Origin: Serratia marcescens
GTDB lineage: Bacteria; Pseudomonadota; Gammaproteobacteria; Enterobacterales; Enterobacteriaceae
Direction of reading: 5' to 3'
Assembly: GCF_001902635.1 (NCBI RefSeq)
Contig: NZ_MJAO01000032.1
Coordinates: 1-39,651 of the forward strand
Length of the DNA stretch: 39,651 nt
Part shown: one piece after another, positions 8,837 to 17,288 of the stretch
How the letters are laid out: each line of letters opens with the position of its first letter
How positions within the stretch are numbered: the first letter of the stretch is position 1
The notes under the pieces: model-generated
The model's database searches: none
Seen by the model: the letters and a program-made list of their open reading frames with translations, nothing else
Told to the model about the DNA's origin: nothing
Program-made: the position numbers and the translations under genes

Positions 8837-10285
8837 ATGAAACTGTTGAACGTTGATGTCGCTGTCATCGGCGGCGGCACCGCAGGGCTCGGCGCCTATC
8901 GCGCGGCCAAACTGTCTACCCCCAGCGTGGTGATGATCGAAGGCGGGCCTTACGGCACCACCTGCGCGCGCGTTGGTTGCATGCCATCCAAATTACTGAT
9001 CGCCGCCGCCGAAGCGGTGCATCAAATCGAACGTGCGCCAGGCTTTGGCGTGCACCCAACCGGTAAAACCCGCATCGACGGGCGCAACGTGATGGATCGC
9101 GTCAAGCGCGAACGCGATCGCTTCGTCGGCTTCGTGCTGGAAGGCGTGGACGAGATCCCGGCCGGCGACAAAATTCAGGGCTATGCCCGGTTTATCGACG
9201 ACAACACGCTTCAGGTCGATGAGCATACGCGCATCGTGGCGCAACGCATCGTGATCGCCACCGGTTCTCGCCCCAGCTGGCCGGCGCCGTGGAACGAACT
9301 GGGCGATCGTCTGATCGTCAACGACGACCTGTTCAACTGGGATGATTTGCCGCAGTCCGTAGCGGTATTCGGCCCCGGCGTCATCGGGCTGGAGCTGGGA
9401 CAAGCGCTGCACCGCCTCGGTGTCGATACCAAGGTCTTCGGCATCGGCGGTGCCGTCGGGCCGCTGACCGACAGCGCCGTGCGCGACTACGCCGCCAAAG
9501 CGTTGGGGGAAGAGTTCTATCTCGACGCCGACGTGAAAGTGGAGATGATGCAGCGCGAAGGCGATAAAGTGTTTATCCGCTATCGGGATCTGCAGGGCCA
9601 ACCGCAGGAGATCCTGGTGGACTACGTACTGGCCGCCACCGGCCGCCGCCCCAACGTCGATCGGCTGGGCCTCGAAAACACCGGGCTGCAGCTTGACGCC
9701 CGAGGCGTACCGCTGGCCGACCGCCTGACGATGCAAACCAGCGTGCCACATATCTTCATCGCCGGCGACGCCAGCAACCAGCTGCCGCTGCTGCATGAGG
9801 CCAGCGATCAGGCGCGCATCGCCGGCGCCAACGCCGGCAGTTTCCCGGAAATCACCCCGGGCCTGCGCCGCAGCGCGATTTCGGTGGTGTTCTCCGACCC
9901 GCAGATCGCCATGGTCGGCTCAACCTTCCGCGAACTGAACGAGAAGTTCAGCGCCTGCGGCTGCTTTGAAGTGGGCCAGGTCTCGTTTGAAAATCAGGGC
10001 CGCTCGCGGGTGATGCTGCGCAACAAGGGCATTCTGCACGTCTACGGCGAGCAGGGCACCGGCCGTTTCCTCGGCGCGGAAATGATCGGCCCGGACGCCG
10101 AGCACATCGCGCACCTGTTGGCCTGGGCGCACCAGCAGCAGATGACCGTCGATCAGATGCTGGACATGCCGTTCTATCATCCGGTGATCGAAGAAGGCTT
10201 GCGCACCGCGCTGCGCGATCTGCAGGCGAAGCTCAAACTCGGCGCGACCGAAATCGAGCGCTGCCAGCGCTGCCCGGGCGAATAA
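8837..10285 (+). CDS. dihydrolipoamide dehydrogenase-like FAD/NAD(P) oxidoreductase
   Basis: A 482-residue class I pyridine nucleotide-disulfide oxidoreductase. FAD is bound by IGGGTAGLGA (11-20). The redox-active disulfide is C43-ARVG-C48, followed by MPSK. The pyridine nucleotide motif is GPGVIGLELG, and the second FAD motif IFIAGDASNQ. The C-terminal domain keeps the His-Pro-X-X-X-Glu dyad (HPVIEE). It is not the Lpd of pyruvate dehydrogenase: the interface tail differs and ends in a Cys-X-X-Cys (CQRC, 476-479) three residues from the end. The start at 8837 has AGGAG 7 nt upstream. It is placed right after the prx-grx gene and near oxyR, so a role in peroxide or disulfide reduction is a reasonable inference, but its substrate is unknown. 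Confidence 0.85.
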   Translation: MKLLNVDVAVIGGGTAGLGAYRAAKLSTPSVVMIEGGPYGTTCARVGCMPSKLLIAAAEAVHQIERAPGFGVHPTGKTRIDGRNVMDRVKRERDRFVGFVLEGVDEIPAGDKIQGYARFIDDNTLQVDEHTRIVAQRIVIATGSRPSWPAPWNELGDRLIVNDDLFNWDDLPQSVAVFGPGVIGLELGQALHRLGVDTKVFGIGGAVGPLTDSAVRDYAAKALGEEFYLDADVKVEMMQREGDKVFIRYRDLQGQPQEILVDYVLAATGRRPNVDRLGLENTGLQLDARGVPLADRLTMQTSVPHIFIAGDASNQLPLLHEASDQARIAGANAGSFPEITPGLRRSAISVVFSDPQIAMVGSTFRELNEKFSACGCFEVGQVSFENQGRSRVMLRNKGILHVYGEQGTGRFLGAEMIGPDAEHIAHLLAWAHQQQMTVDQMLDMPFYHPVIEEGLRTALRDLQAKLKLGATEIERCQRCPGE

Positions 10286-10309
10286 CCTCTTATTCTCCGT
10301 TCATCCCCA

Positions 10310-10333
10310 CCGGGCCTTCAGGCCCGGTTTTTT
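10310..10333 (+). terminator. terminator after the flavoprotein gene
   Basis: CCGGGCC (10310-10316) and GGCCCGG (10321-10327) form a 7-bp stem with loop TTCA, followed by six T. A standard intrinsic terminator. Confidence 0.92.
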
Positions 10334-10411
10334 GCGCAGCACTTTCCACATTTTCCTCCCTCCTCTTGCCTCACGGCCCTTCTGCGCTCATTTTTTATAC
10401 TTCAACATTGA

Positions 10412-10431
10412 AATGATACCAATAATGATAC
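10412..10431 (+). repeat. direct repeat upstream of hicA, possible HicB operator
   Basis: AATGATAC occurs at 10412-10419 and 10424-10431, a pitch of 12 bp, just before the hicA Shine-Dalgarno GGAGG. A repeat overlapping the promoter region of a toxin-antitoxin pair is a usual place for the antitoxin to bind. This is inference. Confidence 0.4.
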
Positions 10432-10446
10432 TAAAATGGAGGCGGC

Positions 10447-10707
10447 ATGAACGAGATCAGGGATGACATCGCTGATTTGCAACAGCGGCAGAACAGCATC
10501 AAATTCGCCGAGTTAGCGAAAATCTGCGTGCGATGGTTTGGGCCGCCGCGCATAAACGGTAGCAGCCATCACGTTTATCGCATGCCCTGGTCAGGCGATC
10601 CGCGCATCAATATCCAACGCGGCAACAACGGCGCAGCCAAGGCATATCAGGTTAAGCAGGTCATCGCCGCACTGGCCAGAATGGAGGAAGAACATGGAAA
10701 AGCATGA
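10447..10707 (+). CDS. hicA: HicA family toxin
   Basis: An 86-residue protein. The core from about residue 30 resembles HicA mRNA interferases: a Gly-Ser-Ser-His segment carrying the likely catalytic histidine (NGSSHHVYRMPW), a Pro-Arg-Ile-Asn-Ile-Gln strand and the C-terminal helix AYQVKQVIAALA. HicA folds like a double-stranded RNA-binding domain and cleaves mRNA. It has an N-terminal extension of about 25 residues relative to the shortest family members. It is followed by hicB with a 14-bp overlap, so the toxin comes first, as is usual for hicAB. Shine-Dalgarno GGAGG (10438-10442). Confidence 0.8.
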   Translation: MNEIRDDIADLQQRQNSIKFAELAKICVRWFGPPRINGSSHHVYRMPWSGDPRINIQRGNNGAAKAYQVKQVIAALARMEEEHGKA

Positions 10708-11020
10708 ACACTATACCTATCGCATCACCTGGTCAGCGGAAGATCGTGAATATGTCGGGCTGTGCGCCGAATTCCCCTCGTTGTCCTGGCTGGCGGCCAC
10801 GCGTACCGACGCACTGGAGGGTATCGAAAAAGTCGTGAGCGAAACGATCGCCGATATGCTGGCGCAAGGCGAAACGCCGCCGCAGGCGCTGGCGGAAAAA
10901 AACTTCAGCGGAAAACTGGTGTTGCGCATGACGCCGGAACAGCACCGCAGGCTGGCGATCGGCGCGATGGAGGAAGGCGTGAGCCTGAACCGCTATCTGT
11001 GTGCACGTCTGGCGGGGTAA
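10694..11020 (+). CDS. hicB: HicB family antitoxin
   Basis: A 108-residue protein with the HicB layout. An N-terminal degraded RNase H-like domain (TYRITWSAEDREYVGLCAEF, about 8-27, with PSLSWLAATRTDALEGI after it) binds the toxin. A C-terminal ribbon-helix-helix segment (KLVLRMTPEQHRRLAIGAMEEG followed by VSLNRYLCARLAG, about 74-108) is expected to bind the operator. Translation probably couples to hicA through the 14-bp overlap. A hairpin shared with argH follows. Confidence 0.85.
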   Translation: MEKHEHYTYRITWSAEDREYVGLCAEFPSLSWLAATRTDALEGIEKVVSETIADMLAQGETPPQALAEKNFSGKLVLRMTPEQHRRLAIGAMEEGVSLNRYLCARLAG

Positions 11021-11026
11021 AGGTTC

Positions 11027-11049
11027 AAGGGCGGCGCCGGGCCGCCCTT
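11027..11049. terminator. hairpin between convergent hicB and argH
   Basis: AAGGGCGGC (11027-11035) pairs perfectly with GCCGCCCTT (11041-11049) across loop GCCGG. Both sides end in only two or three T, so it is a plausible but modest bidirectional terminator. Confidence 0.65.
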
Positions 11050-11056
11050 GTCGTCG

Positions 11057-12430
11057 TCAGGCCAAACGCTGTTTCGCTGCGGCGATTGCCGCGGCCACCT
11101 GCTGCGGTGCGACACCGCCTTTGGCCGCACGCTTGTCCAGGCAGGATTGCAACGCTAGGATCGGGTAAACGTCGTCACCGATCGTCGCGCTAAACTGCTG
11201 CAAGTCCGCCAGCGGCAGCGCTTCCAGCGGTTTACCCTGGCGAATCGCTTCTACCACCGCCTCGCCGACGATGTGGTGCGCTTCGCGGAACGGCACGCCC
11301 TTGGCGACCAGGTAATCCGCCAGCTCTGTGGCGTTGGCATAGCCCTGCTCCGCCGCTTCCTGGCAGCGCGGGCGTTTCACCTGGATCCCGTCCAGCACCA
11401 GCGCCGCCATTTGCAGGCAGTCCATCCAGGTGTCGAGCGCGTCGAACAGCCCTTCTTTGTCTTCCTGCATGTCTTTATTGTACGCCAGCGGCAGGCCTTT
11501 CAGCGTCATCATCATGCCGGTTAGCGCACCCTGCACACGGCCGCACTTACCGCGGATCAGCTCCAGCGCGTCCGGGTTTTTCTTCTGTGGCATCAGCGAA
11601 GAACCGGAAGTCACGCGGTCAGACAGCTCGACAAACGCCGCTTCGCCGCTGTTGAAGAAGATCAGATCTTCGGCGAAGCGCGACAGGTGCACCATGCTGA
11701 TGGCGGCATTGGACAGCAGCTCCAGCACATGATCGCGATCGGATACGCTGTCCAGGCTGTTGCGGGTCGCCGAGGCGAAACCCAGCCAGCCGGCCAGCTG
11801 CTCGCGATCGATAGGATAAGCGGTACCGGCCAGCGCGCCGCTGCCCAGCGGGCTGACGTCCAGCCGTTTCAGGGTATCCTGCAGACGGCTCTCATCGCGC
11901 GCCAGCATCTCGACATAGGCCAGGCACCAGTGGGCGAAAGTCACCGGCTGCGCGCGTTGCAAATGGGTATACCCCGGCATCACCGCATCCTGGTTGGCTT
12001 CGGCGGTCTCCACCAGCGCCTGCTGCAGTTGAACGATCGCCTGATGCAGATCGCCAATTTGCTGTTTGCACCACAGCTTCAGATCGGTCGCGACCTGATC
12101 GTTGCGGCTGCGGCCGGTGTGCAGCTTCTTGCCCAAATCGCCGACCTTCTCGATCAGCTTCTGCTCCACCCAGCTGTGGATGTCTTCGGCATCGCTTTGG
12201 ACGATCGCCAAAGGATCGGCCTGGACTTCCGTCAGTAGCGCATTCAGCGCCTGCTCCAGCTGCTGCTGCTCCGCCGCTGTCAACACGTTAACGGTCACCA
12301 GCGCCTTCGACCAGGCCACCGAGCCCACGATATCTTGCTCCGCCAGGCGATAATCGAACCGCAGCGAATCGTTGAGTTGCTTGAACCGCTGATCCGCCGC
12401 CTGAGTGAACCGTCCGCCCCAAAGTGCCAT
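11057..12430 (-). CDS. argH: argininosuccinate lyase
   Basis: A 457-residue cytoplasmic enzyme for the last step of arginine synthesis, splitting argininosuccinate to arginine and fumarate. The family signature [12 protein letters not shown], with the catalytic serine loop, is present. Other conserved blocks are [13 protein letters not shown] and [13 protein letters not shown]. The length equals E. coli ArgH. It starts at 12430 with AGGAG 6 nt upstream. It is the last gene of argCBGH, separated from argG by 193 bp holding a palindromic repeat and a strong hairpin, so its level may differ from the upstream genes. Confidence 0.97.
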   Translation of the reverse strand: MALWGGRFTQAADQRFKQLNDSLRFDYRLAEQDIVGSVAWSKALVTVNVLTAAEQQQLEQALNALLTEVQADPLAIVQSDAEDIHSWVEQKLIEKVGDLGKKLHTGRSRNDQVATDLKLWCKQQIGDLHQAIVQLQQALVETAEANQDAVMPGYTHLQRAQPVTFAHWCLAYVEMLARDESRLQDTLKRLDVSPLGSGALAGTAYPIDREQLAGWLGFASATRNSLDSVSDRDHVLELLSNAAISMVHLSRFAEDLIFFNSGEAAFVELSDRVTSGSSLMPQKKNPDALELIRGKCGRVQGALTGMMMTLKGLPLAYNKDMQEDKEGLFDALDTWMDCLQMAALVLDGIQVKRPRCQEAAEQGYANATELADYLVAKGVPFREAHHIVGEAVVEAIRQGKPLEALPLADLQQFSATIGDDVYPILALQSCLDKRAAKGGVAPQQVAAAIAAAKQRLA

Positions 12431-12450
12431 ACCTTACTCCTGTCCCCCGT

Positions 12451-12568
12451 CATACTTCGAGCCGCAGGTGTGTTGGCTGCGAGCGCTCACCCGAATCACT
12501 TACCGATGTAAGCTCATCGGGACTCTCGCCCTTGCCGCCTTCCTGCAACTCGAATTATTTAGGGTATG
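12451..12568. repeat. 118-bp palindromic intergenic repeat between argG and argH
   Basis: The ends are inverted: CATAC-TTCGAGCCGCAGG on the left, and CCTGCAACTCGAA followed 14 bp later by GTATG on the right. The 13-bp arms (12456-12468 and 12542-12554) match at 11 positions. The interior is also palindromic, centred on CTTAC-cgat-GTAAG (12499-12512), with CCCGA/TCGGG and GCGAG/CTCGC further out. I recall similar non-coding palindromic repeats in Serratia and Yersinia intergenic regions but cannot name the family with confidence. No open reading frame in it looks real. Confidence 0.75.
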
Positions 12569-12580
12569 AATTTTATACGA

Positions 12581-12604
12581 AAGGGCGCAGCATGCTGCGC
12601 CCTT
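12581..12604 (-). terminator. perfect 24-bp palindrome downstream of argG
   Basis: AAGGGCGCAGCA followed directly by TGCTGCGCCCTT forms a perfect palindrome, folding to a 10-bp GC-rich stem with a 4-nt loop, 19 bp after the argG stop. In the argG direction it is followed by TTTCGTAT, a weak T-tract. It may be a partial terminator or an mRNA-stabilising hairpin inside the operon. Confidence 0.6.
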
Positions 12605-12623
12605 GCAGAGTCACGCCAATCGG

Positions 12624-13844
12624 TTATTTATTCTTTTTCTCGTTCAACGCGCGGATGCGTGAAGACAGAGAGAACAGGCGGATAAAGCCGCCCGCGTGGC
12701 TGTGATCGTAAACTTCGTCTTCGCCGAAGGTGGCGAACTCTTCGGAGTACAGGCTGTTGGCGGATTTCTTCTGGATCGCCGTTACCTGGCCTTTGTACAG
12801 CTGCAGCACCACTTCGCCGTTCACCTCTTCAGCCAAGGCTTCGGCAGAGGCCTGCAGCGAGCGGCGCAGCGGCGCGAACCAACGACCGTCGTACACCACA
12901 TAGGACATCTCCAGGCCCAGCTGCTCGCGCCATTTGAAGCTGTCGCGGTCCAGCACCAGCTGTTCGACGGCGCGCAGCGCCGCCACCATGATGGTGCCCC
13001 CCGGGGTTTCATAGCAGCCGCGGGATTTGATACCCACCAGGCGGTTTTCCACGATATCGATGCGGCCGACGCCGTGCTTGGCACCCAGCGCGTTCAGGGC
13101 TTCCAGGCATTGATACGGCGATAGCGCTTTACCGTTAACCGCCACAACGCGGCCTTTCTCGACGGTAACGGTCACCTGTTCAGGCTGGTCCGGCGCTTCC
13201 TGCGGATCGACGGTCCACACCCAGCAATCTTTGTTCGGCGCATTCCACGGGCTTTCCAGCACGCCGCCTTCGGTGGAGATATGCCAAGCGTTTTCATCGC
13301 GGCTGTAGATCTTCTCCAGCGACGCGGTCGTCGGGATGTTGCGCTCTTTCAGGTAATCCAGCAGCGCTTCACGGGAACGCAGGTTCCACTCACGCCACGG
13401 TGCCACCACTTTCAGCTGCGGCGCCAGCGCGGTATAGGTGGTTTCGAAACGCACCTGATCGTTGCCTTTGCCGGTCGCACCGTGGCACAGCGCGTCGGCG
13501 CCCACTTTCAGCGCCAGTTCGACCTGCGCCTTGGCAATGATCGGCCGTGCCATCGAGGTGCCCAGCAGGTAGCTGCCTTCGTACAGGGCGCCGGTCTGCA
13601 GCACCGGATAAACGTAATCGCGGATAAATTCTTCACGCAGATCGACCACGTGGCATTCAGAGGCACCGGACTGCAGGGCTTTTTGCTCCACGCCTTCCAG
13701 ATCGCTGCGCTCCTGACCGATATCCGCCACGAACGCCACCACTTCACAGCCGCCGTAGTTCTCTTTCAGCCATGGAATGATGGCCGAGGTATCCAGGCCG
13801 CCGGAGTACGCCAGAACGATTTTTTTGATGCCTTGGTTTTGCAT
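12624..13844 (-). CDS. argG: argininosuccinate synthase (short, type 1)
   Basis: A 406-residue cytoplasmic ligase that joins citrulline and aspartate using ATP. The ATP pyrophosphatase loop AYSGGLDTS is at 12-20. Other conserved blocks are [15 protein letters not shown] and [12 protein letters not shown]. The length and sequence belong to the short class of ArgG; E. coli has a longer (about 447 residues) divergent class at an unlinked locus. The gene sits 25 bp after argB, with AAAGGAAT as Shine-Dalgarno, so it belongs to argCBGH here. It ends in a lysine-rich tail (LNEKKNK). Confidence 0.96.
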   Translation of the reverse strand: MQNQGIKKIVLAYSGGLDTSAIIPWLKENYGGCEVVAFVADIGQERSDLEGVEQKALQSGASECHVVDLREEFIRDYVYPVLQTGALYEGSYLLGTSMARPIIAKAQVELALKVGADALCHGATGKGNDQVRFETTYTALAPQLKVVAPWREWNLRSREALLDYLKERNIPTTASLEKIYSRDENAWHISTEGGVLESPWNAPNKDCWVWTVDPQEAPDQPEQVTVTVEKGRVVAVNGKALSPYQCLEALNALGAKHGVGRIDIVENRLVGIKSRGCYETPGGTIMVAALRAVEQLVLDRDSFKWREQLGLEMSYVVYDGRWFAPLRRSLQASAEALAEEVNGEVVLQLYKGQVTAIQKKSANSLYSEEFATFGEDEVYDHSHAGGFIRLFSLSSRIRALNEKKNK

Positions 13845-13869
13845 GATCTATTCCTTTCTAATTCTAAAA

Positions 13870-14643
13870 TTAAGCGAGGATCCGGGTGCCAATCGACACG
13901 CCGTTAAACAAAGCAGGAAGCTGATCGGCATGGCGCCAGCTGGCGATATCCACCGGGCGGCCGAGGGTGCGGGCGGCGTCGAGCGCCGCATTCACCTTCA
14001 CCACCATACCATCGGTGATGATGCCTTGCGCGATCAGTTGCTCCGCTTTTTGCGCCGTCATTTCCGCAATGCGCTGCCCCTTGCCGTCGAGGATGCCGCT
14101 GACGTCCGACAGCAGGATCAGATCCGCCCCCAGCGTCGCCGCCAGCGCCGTCGCTGCCTGATCGGCGTTCACGTTCATTAACTGCCCTTCGGCGGTGATG
14201 CCGATGGAGCTGATCACCGGCAGGTAGCCGGCGGCCAGCAGGGTATTGAGCAGCGCGGGCGAACCAGGCTGCGCGTTGCCGACGTGGCCCAATGCCGGAT
14301 CGAGCTGGGTCACGACTGCGCTGCCGCCGTCCGCCAGGCTCAGGCCGACAGCGTTGATTTGATGTTTAATGGCCCACGCCAGCAGCGTTTTGTTGGCGGT
14401 GCCGGCCAGCGCGCCGGTGATGATGTCGATCTGATCGGCCGGTGTGACCCGCAGGCCGTTCTTTTTCACCACCGGTAAAGAGAGCTGTTTCATCAGTTCG
14501 TCCACCACGCAGCCGCCGCCGTGCACGATCACCAGCGGGCGCTGATGCTGCTGCCGGTAGCTGTCCAACGCGGTAAACAGGCGCTCCAGCGCTTCTTCAC
14601 TGTCTAATAACACGCCACCTAACTTGATAATTAACGGGTTCAT
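13870..14643 (-). CDS. argB: acetylglutamate kinase
   Basis: A 257-residue amino acid kinase family enzyme that phosphorylates N-acetyl-L-glutamate, the second step of arginine synthesis. The phosphate-binding start [10 protein letters not shown], the glycine-rich [12 protein letters not shown], the substrate region [12 protein letters not shown] and a late [12 protein letters not shown] are all conserved with E. coli. The gene is 20 bp after argC and 25 bp before argG on the same strand. The Shine-Dalgarno is weak (GTGAGT), which suggests translational coupling to argC. Confidence 0.97.
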   Translation of the reverse strand: MNPLIIKLGGVLLDSEEALERLFTALDSYRQQHQRPLVIVHGGGCVVDELMKQLSLPVVKKNGLRVTPADQIDIITGALAGTANKTLLAWAIKHQINAVGLSLADGGSAVVTQLDPALGHVGNAQPGSPALLNTLLAAGYLPVISSIGITAEGQLMNVNADQAATALAATLGADLILLSDVSGILDGKGQRIAEMTAQKAEQLIAQGIITDGMVVKVNAALDAARTLGRPVDIASWRHADQLPALFNGVSIGTRILA

Positions 14644-14663
14644 TGCTGTTTACTCACGCTGGT

Positions 14664-15668
14664 TTAAAGGAGTGACTGGGTTTCCGGGAAGCCGAAACGG
14701 ATATTCAGGCACTGCACCGCCTGCGCGGCCGCGCCTTTCAGCAGGTTGTCTTCCACCGCCACGGCGATCAAATGCTCGCCCTGCACCGCAAAACCGATGT
14801 CGCAGAACGGCAACCCCACCACCGCTTTTAGCGCCGGCACGCCCTGGTCGTACAACCGCACCAACGGCTTGTCGTCATAGGCGGCGTGATAGGCGGCGGC
14901 CACGTCCTGCGCGGTCACGCCGGCCTTCAGGCGGCAGGTGATGGTTTCGAGAATGCCGCGCGGGAAATTGCCCAGATGCGGCGTGAAGATGACCGGCACG
15001 CCCAGGTGCGCGGCAATCTCCGGCTGGTGCCGGTGAGTGAAAATACCGTACGGCTGCAGGCTCACTTCGCAGAAGCTGGTGGTCATACTGGCCTTGCGCC
15101 CGGCGCCGCTGACGCCGCTGGTGGCGTTGATCACCGGCCACTGGTCGAGGTTCAGCAGCTGCTTCTCGATCAACGGTTTCAGCGCCAGCTGCGCCGCCGT
15201 CGGGTAACAGCCCGGCACGGCAATCAGCTGCGCCTGCTTAATCTTGTCGCTCTGCCACTCCGCCAGGCCGTACACCGCCTGCTCCAGCAGGGCGCCATGC
15301 TGATGCTCGAAACCGTAGTACTGGGTATAAAAGCCGGCGTCCTGTACGCGGAAGGCGCCGGACAGATCGAACACCACGCAGCCCGCCGCCAGGAAGGCCG
15401 GTGCGATATCGTGGCTGACTTCATGGGCGGTGGCGAGGAATACTACGTCGATGCCCTGCGCCGCCTTGGCAACGTCGGTCAACGGCTGCAGCGGCAGATC
15501 GACGATGCCTTTCAACTGGGGATGCAGCTCGGAAAGCAACTTTCCTGCATCTGCACTTTGCGCTGAAACCGCTAAAGCGGTTATGTTCATGTGTGGGTGG
15601 CGATTAAGGTAAGCCGTGAGCTCCGCTCCGGCGTAACCGCTGGCACCAACGATCAGCGTATTCAACAT
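14664..15668 (-). CDS. argC: N-acetyl-gamma-glutamyl-phosphate reductase
   Basis: A 334-residue NADPH-dependent reductase, the third step of arginine synthesis. The Rossmann motif [10 protein letters not shown] is at the N-terminus. The catalytic cysteine lies in [12 protein letters not shown], and FTHRHQPEI and HLGNFPRGI are also conserved. The ATG at 15668 matches E. coli, with AAAGG upstream; a GTG four codons earlier is in frame but less likely. It is the first gene of argCBGH, transcribed away from argE from the region containing the ARG boxes. Confidence 0.97.
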   Translation of the reverse strand: MLNTLIVGASGYAGAELTAYLNRHPHMNITALAVSAQSADAGKLLSELHPQLKGIVDLPLQPLTDVAKAAQGIDVVFLATAHEVSHDIAPAFLAAGCVVFDLSGAFRVQDAGFYTQYYGFEHQHGALLEQAVYGLAEWQSDKIKQAQLIAVPGCYPTAAQLALKPLIEKQLLNLDQWPVINATSGVSGAGRKASMTTSFCEVSLQPYGIFTHRHQPEIAAHLGVPVIFTPHLGNFPRGILETITCRLKAGVTAQDVAAAYHAAYDDKPLVRLYDQGVPALKAVVGLPFCDIGFAVQGEHLIAVAVEDNLLKGAAAQAVQCLNIRFGFPETQSLL

Positions 15669-15814
15669 GTGGCCTTTCACCTTCTAAACTGACGTGCGGT
15701 CGCTTTCGACCCAGGTAACAGGGCTAGCCAGCGTTGTTGCGCCGTTCACCCACGGAGCCAGGCGTTGATGCTTTTATAAACATCCGGGCATCGGGTTCCC
15801 TTACGCTTCGGCTT

Positions 15815-15853
15815 ACTGTATTTTTATTCAAAATAAATGCATGAATATTGATA
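15815..15853. promoter_or_regulatory. tandem ARG boxes (ArgR operator)
   Basis: Two 18-bp sites separated by 3 bp. Box 1 has TGTAT-TTTT-ATTCA (core 15817-15830; 9/10 to TGAAT-N4-ATTCA). Box 2 has TGCAT-GAAT-ATTGA (core 15838-15851; 8/10). Paired boxes with a 3-bp gap are the known arrangement for the ArgR hexamer. They lie 25 bp from the argE start and would repress argE and argCBGH together. Confidence 0.85.
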
Positions 15854-15878
15854 CTATCCTAACCAAAGGCTGTCAACA

Positions 15879-17030
15879 GTGAAGATGAAATTACCTCCAT
15901 TTATTGAGCTGTACCGGGCGTTGATCGCCACACCGTCGATCAGCGCCACCGATGCCGGCCTCGATCAGAGCAATGAAGCATTAATCAACTTGCTGGCCGG
16001 CTGGTTTACCGATTTGGGCTTTCGTGTCGACGTGCAGCCGGTGCCGGATTCGCGCCACAAATTCAACCTGCTGGCCAGCATCGGCGAAGGCAGCGGCGGC
16101 CTGCTGCTGGCCGGCCATACCGATACGGTGCCTTACGACGAAGGCCGCTGGACGCGCGATCCCTTCACCCTGACCGAGCACGACAACAAGCTCTATGGCC
16201 TGGGCACTGCCGACATGAAAGGTTTCTTCGCCTTTATTCTGGATGCGGTGCGCGACATCGACGCGAGCAAACTGACCAAGCCGCTGTACATTCTGGCTAC
16301 CGCAGATGAAGAAACGACGATGGCCGGCGCGCGTTATTTCGCCGCCTCTACCGCCATTCGCCCGGATTTCGCCATCATCGGCGAACCGACCTCGCTGCAG
16401 CCGGTGCGCGCGCACAAGGGGCACATGGCCAACGCCATTCGCATCGTCGGCCAGTCCGGCCACTCCAGCGACCCGGCGCGCGGCGTCAACGCCATCGATC
16501 TGATGCACGAGTCCATTAGCCGCCTGATGGAACTGCGCAAAACCTTGCAAGAGCGCTACAACAATCCGGCGTTCGCCGTGCCTTATCCCACCATGAACTT
16601 CGGCCATATCAGCGGCGGCGACGCGGCCAACCGCATCTGCGCCTGCTGCGAACTGCATCTGGATATCCGCCCGCTGCCCGGCATGACGCTCGACAACATC
16701 AACGAGCTGATGCATCAAGCACTGGAGCCGGTGAGCCAACGCTGGCCGGGCCGCCTGACCATCGAAGAGCTGCACGCTTCGGTACCGGGTTACGAGTGCC
16801 CGACCGATCACCGCATGGTGGCGGTGATCGAGGAACTGCTGGGCACCCGCACGCAGGTGGTCAACTACTGCACCGAAGCGCCGTTCGTGCAGCAGGTCTG
16901 CCCGACGCTGGTGCTCGGCCCCGGTTCGATCGATCAGGCCCACCAGCCGGACGAATACATCGACACCGCGTTTATCGAACCGACGCGCAAACTGCTGGGC
17001 CAGCTGGTCAGTCACTTTTGCCGGCAATAA
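15879..17030 (+). CDS. argE: acetylornithine deacetylase
   Basis: A 383-residue zinc hydrolase of the M20 family that removes acetate from N-acetylornithine to give ornithine. Metal ligands and catalytic residues are visible: H80 and D82 in LAGHTDTVP, the aspartate of GTADMKGF, the Glu pair in [16 protein letters not shown] and the late histidine in QAHQPDEY. The GTG at 15879 is chosen because it aligns residue for residue with the E. coli start ([10 protein letters not shown]) and has AAAGG about 9 nt upstream; an ATG two codons later is the alternative. A hairpin follows, then ppc on the same strand. Confidence 0.96.
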   Translation: MKMKLPPFIELYRALIATPSISATDAGLDQSNEALINLLAGWFTDLGFRVDVQPVPDSRHKFNLLASIGEGSGGLLLAGHTDTVPYDEGRWTRDPFTLTEHDNKLYGLGTADMKGFFAFILDAVRDIDASKLTKPLYILATADEETTMAGARYFAASTAIRPDFAIIGEPTSLQPVRAHKGHMANAIRIVGQSGHSSDPARGVNAIDLMHESISRLMELRKTLQERYNNPAFAVPYPTMNFGHISGGDAANRICACCELHLDIRPLPGMTLDNINELMHQALEPVSQRWPGRLTIEELHASVPGYECPTDHRMVAVIEELLGTRTQVVNYCTEAPFVQQVCPTLVLGPGSIDQAHQPDEYIDTAFIEPTRKLLGQLVSHFCRQ

Positions 17031-17044
17031 ACCCGACATTTAAC

Positions 17045-17070
17045 AGGGGAAATGCTTTATGCTTTCCCCT
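17045..17070 (+). terminator. hairpin after argE
   Basis: AGGGGAAA (17045-17052) pairs with TTTCCCCT (17063-17070), with a short inner GC pairing. There is no T-run after it, so termination is only possible. Confidence 0.4.
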
Positions 17071-17183
17071 ACCTCAAAAGAAGTAGTAAACGGCGAAATA
17101 AGCCGCGCTGATAACCGACGCGCCGTAATTAAATTTCAGAAAATGCGTCGATTTTGATGTTTTTTTGCTAAAAATAGTGTCAA

Positions 17184-17212
17184 TTGACGATTGGACAGGA
17201 ACGCGATGTGAT
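17184..17212 (+). promoter_or_regulatory. candidate ppc promoter
   Basis: TTGACG (17184-17189), a 17-bp spacer and TGTGAT (17207-17212). The -10 matches only partly. The transcript would begin with about 70 nt of leader containing a small hairpin (TCAGGC at 17212-17217 with GCCTGA at 17229-17234). Confidence 0.35.
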
Positions 17213-17288
17213 CAGGCAGGCGGTCTTCGCCTGACGCGTGAAATTTATTTACAAGATAAAAATCATACAGAACTGGGTCAGGGGTTAT

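Noticed and set aside
15981-17039. A 352-codon open frame opposite argE
   Set aside because: Antisense to argE along nearly its full length, with no motif.
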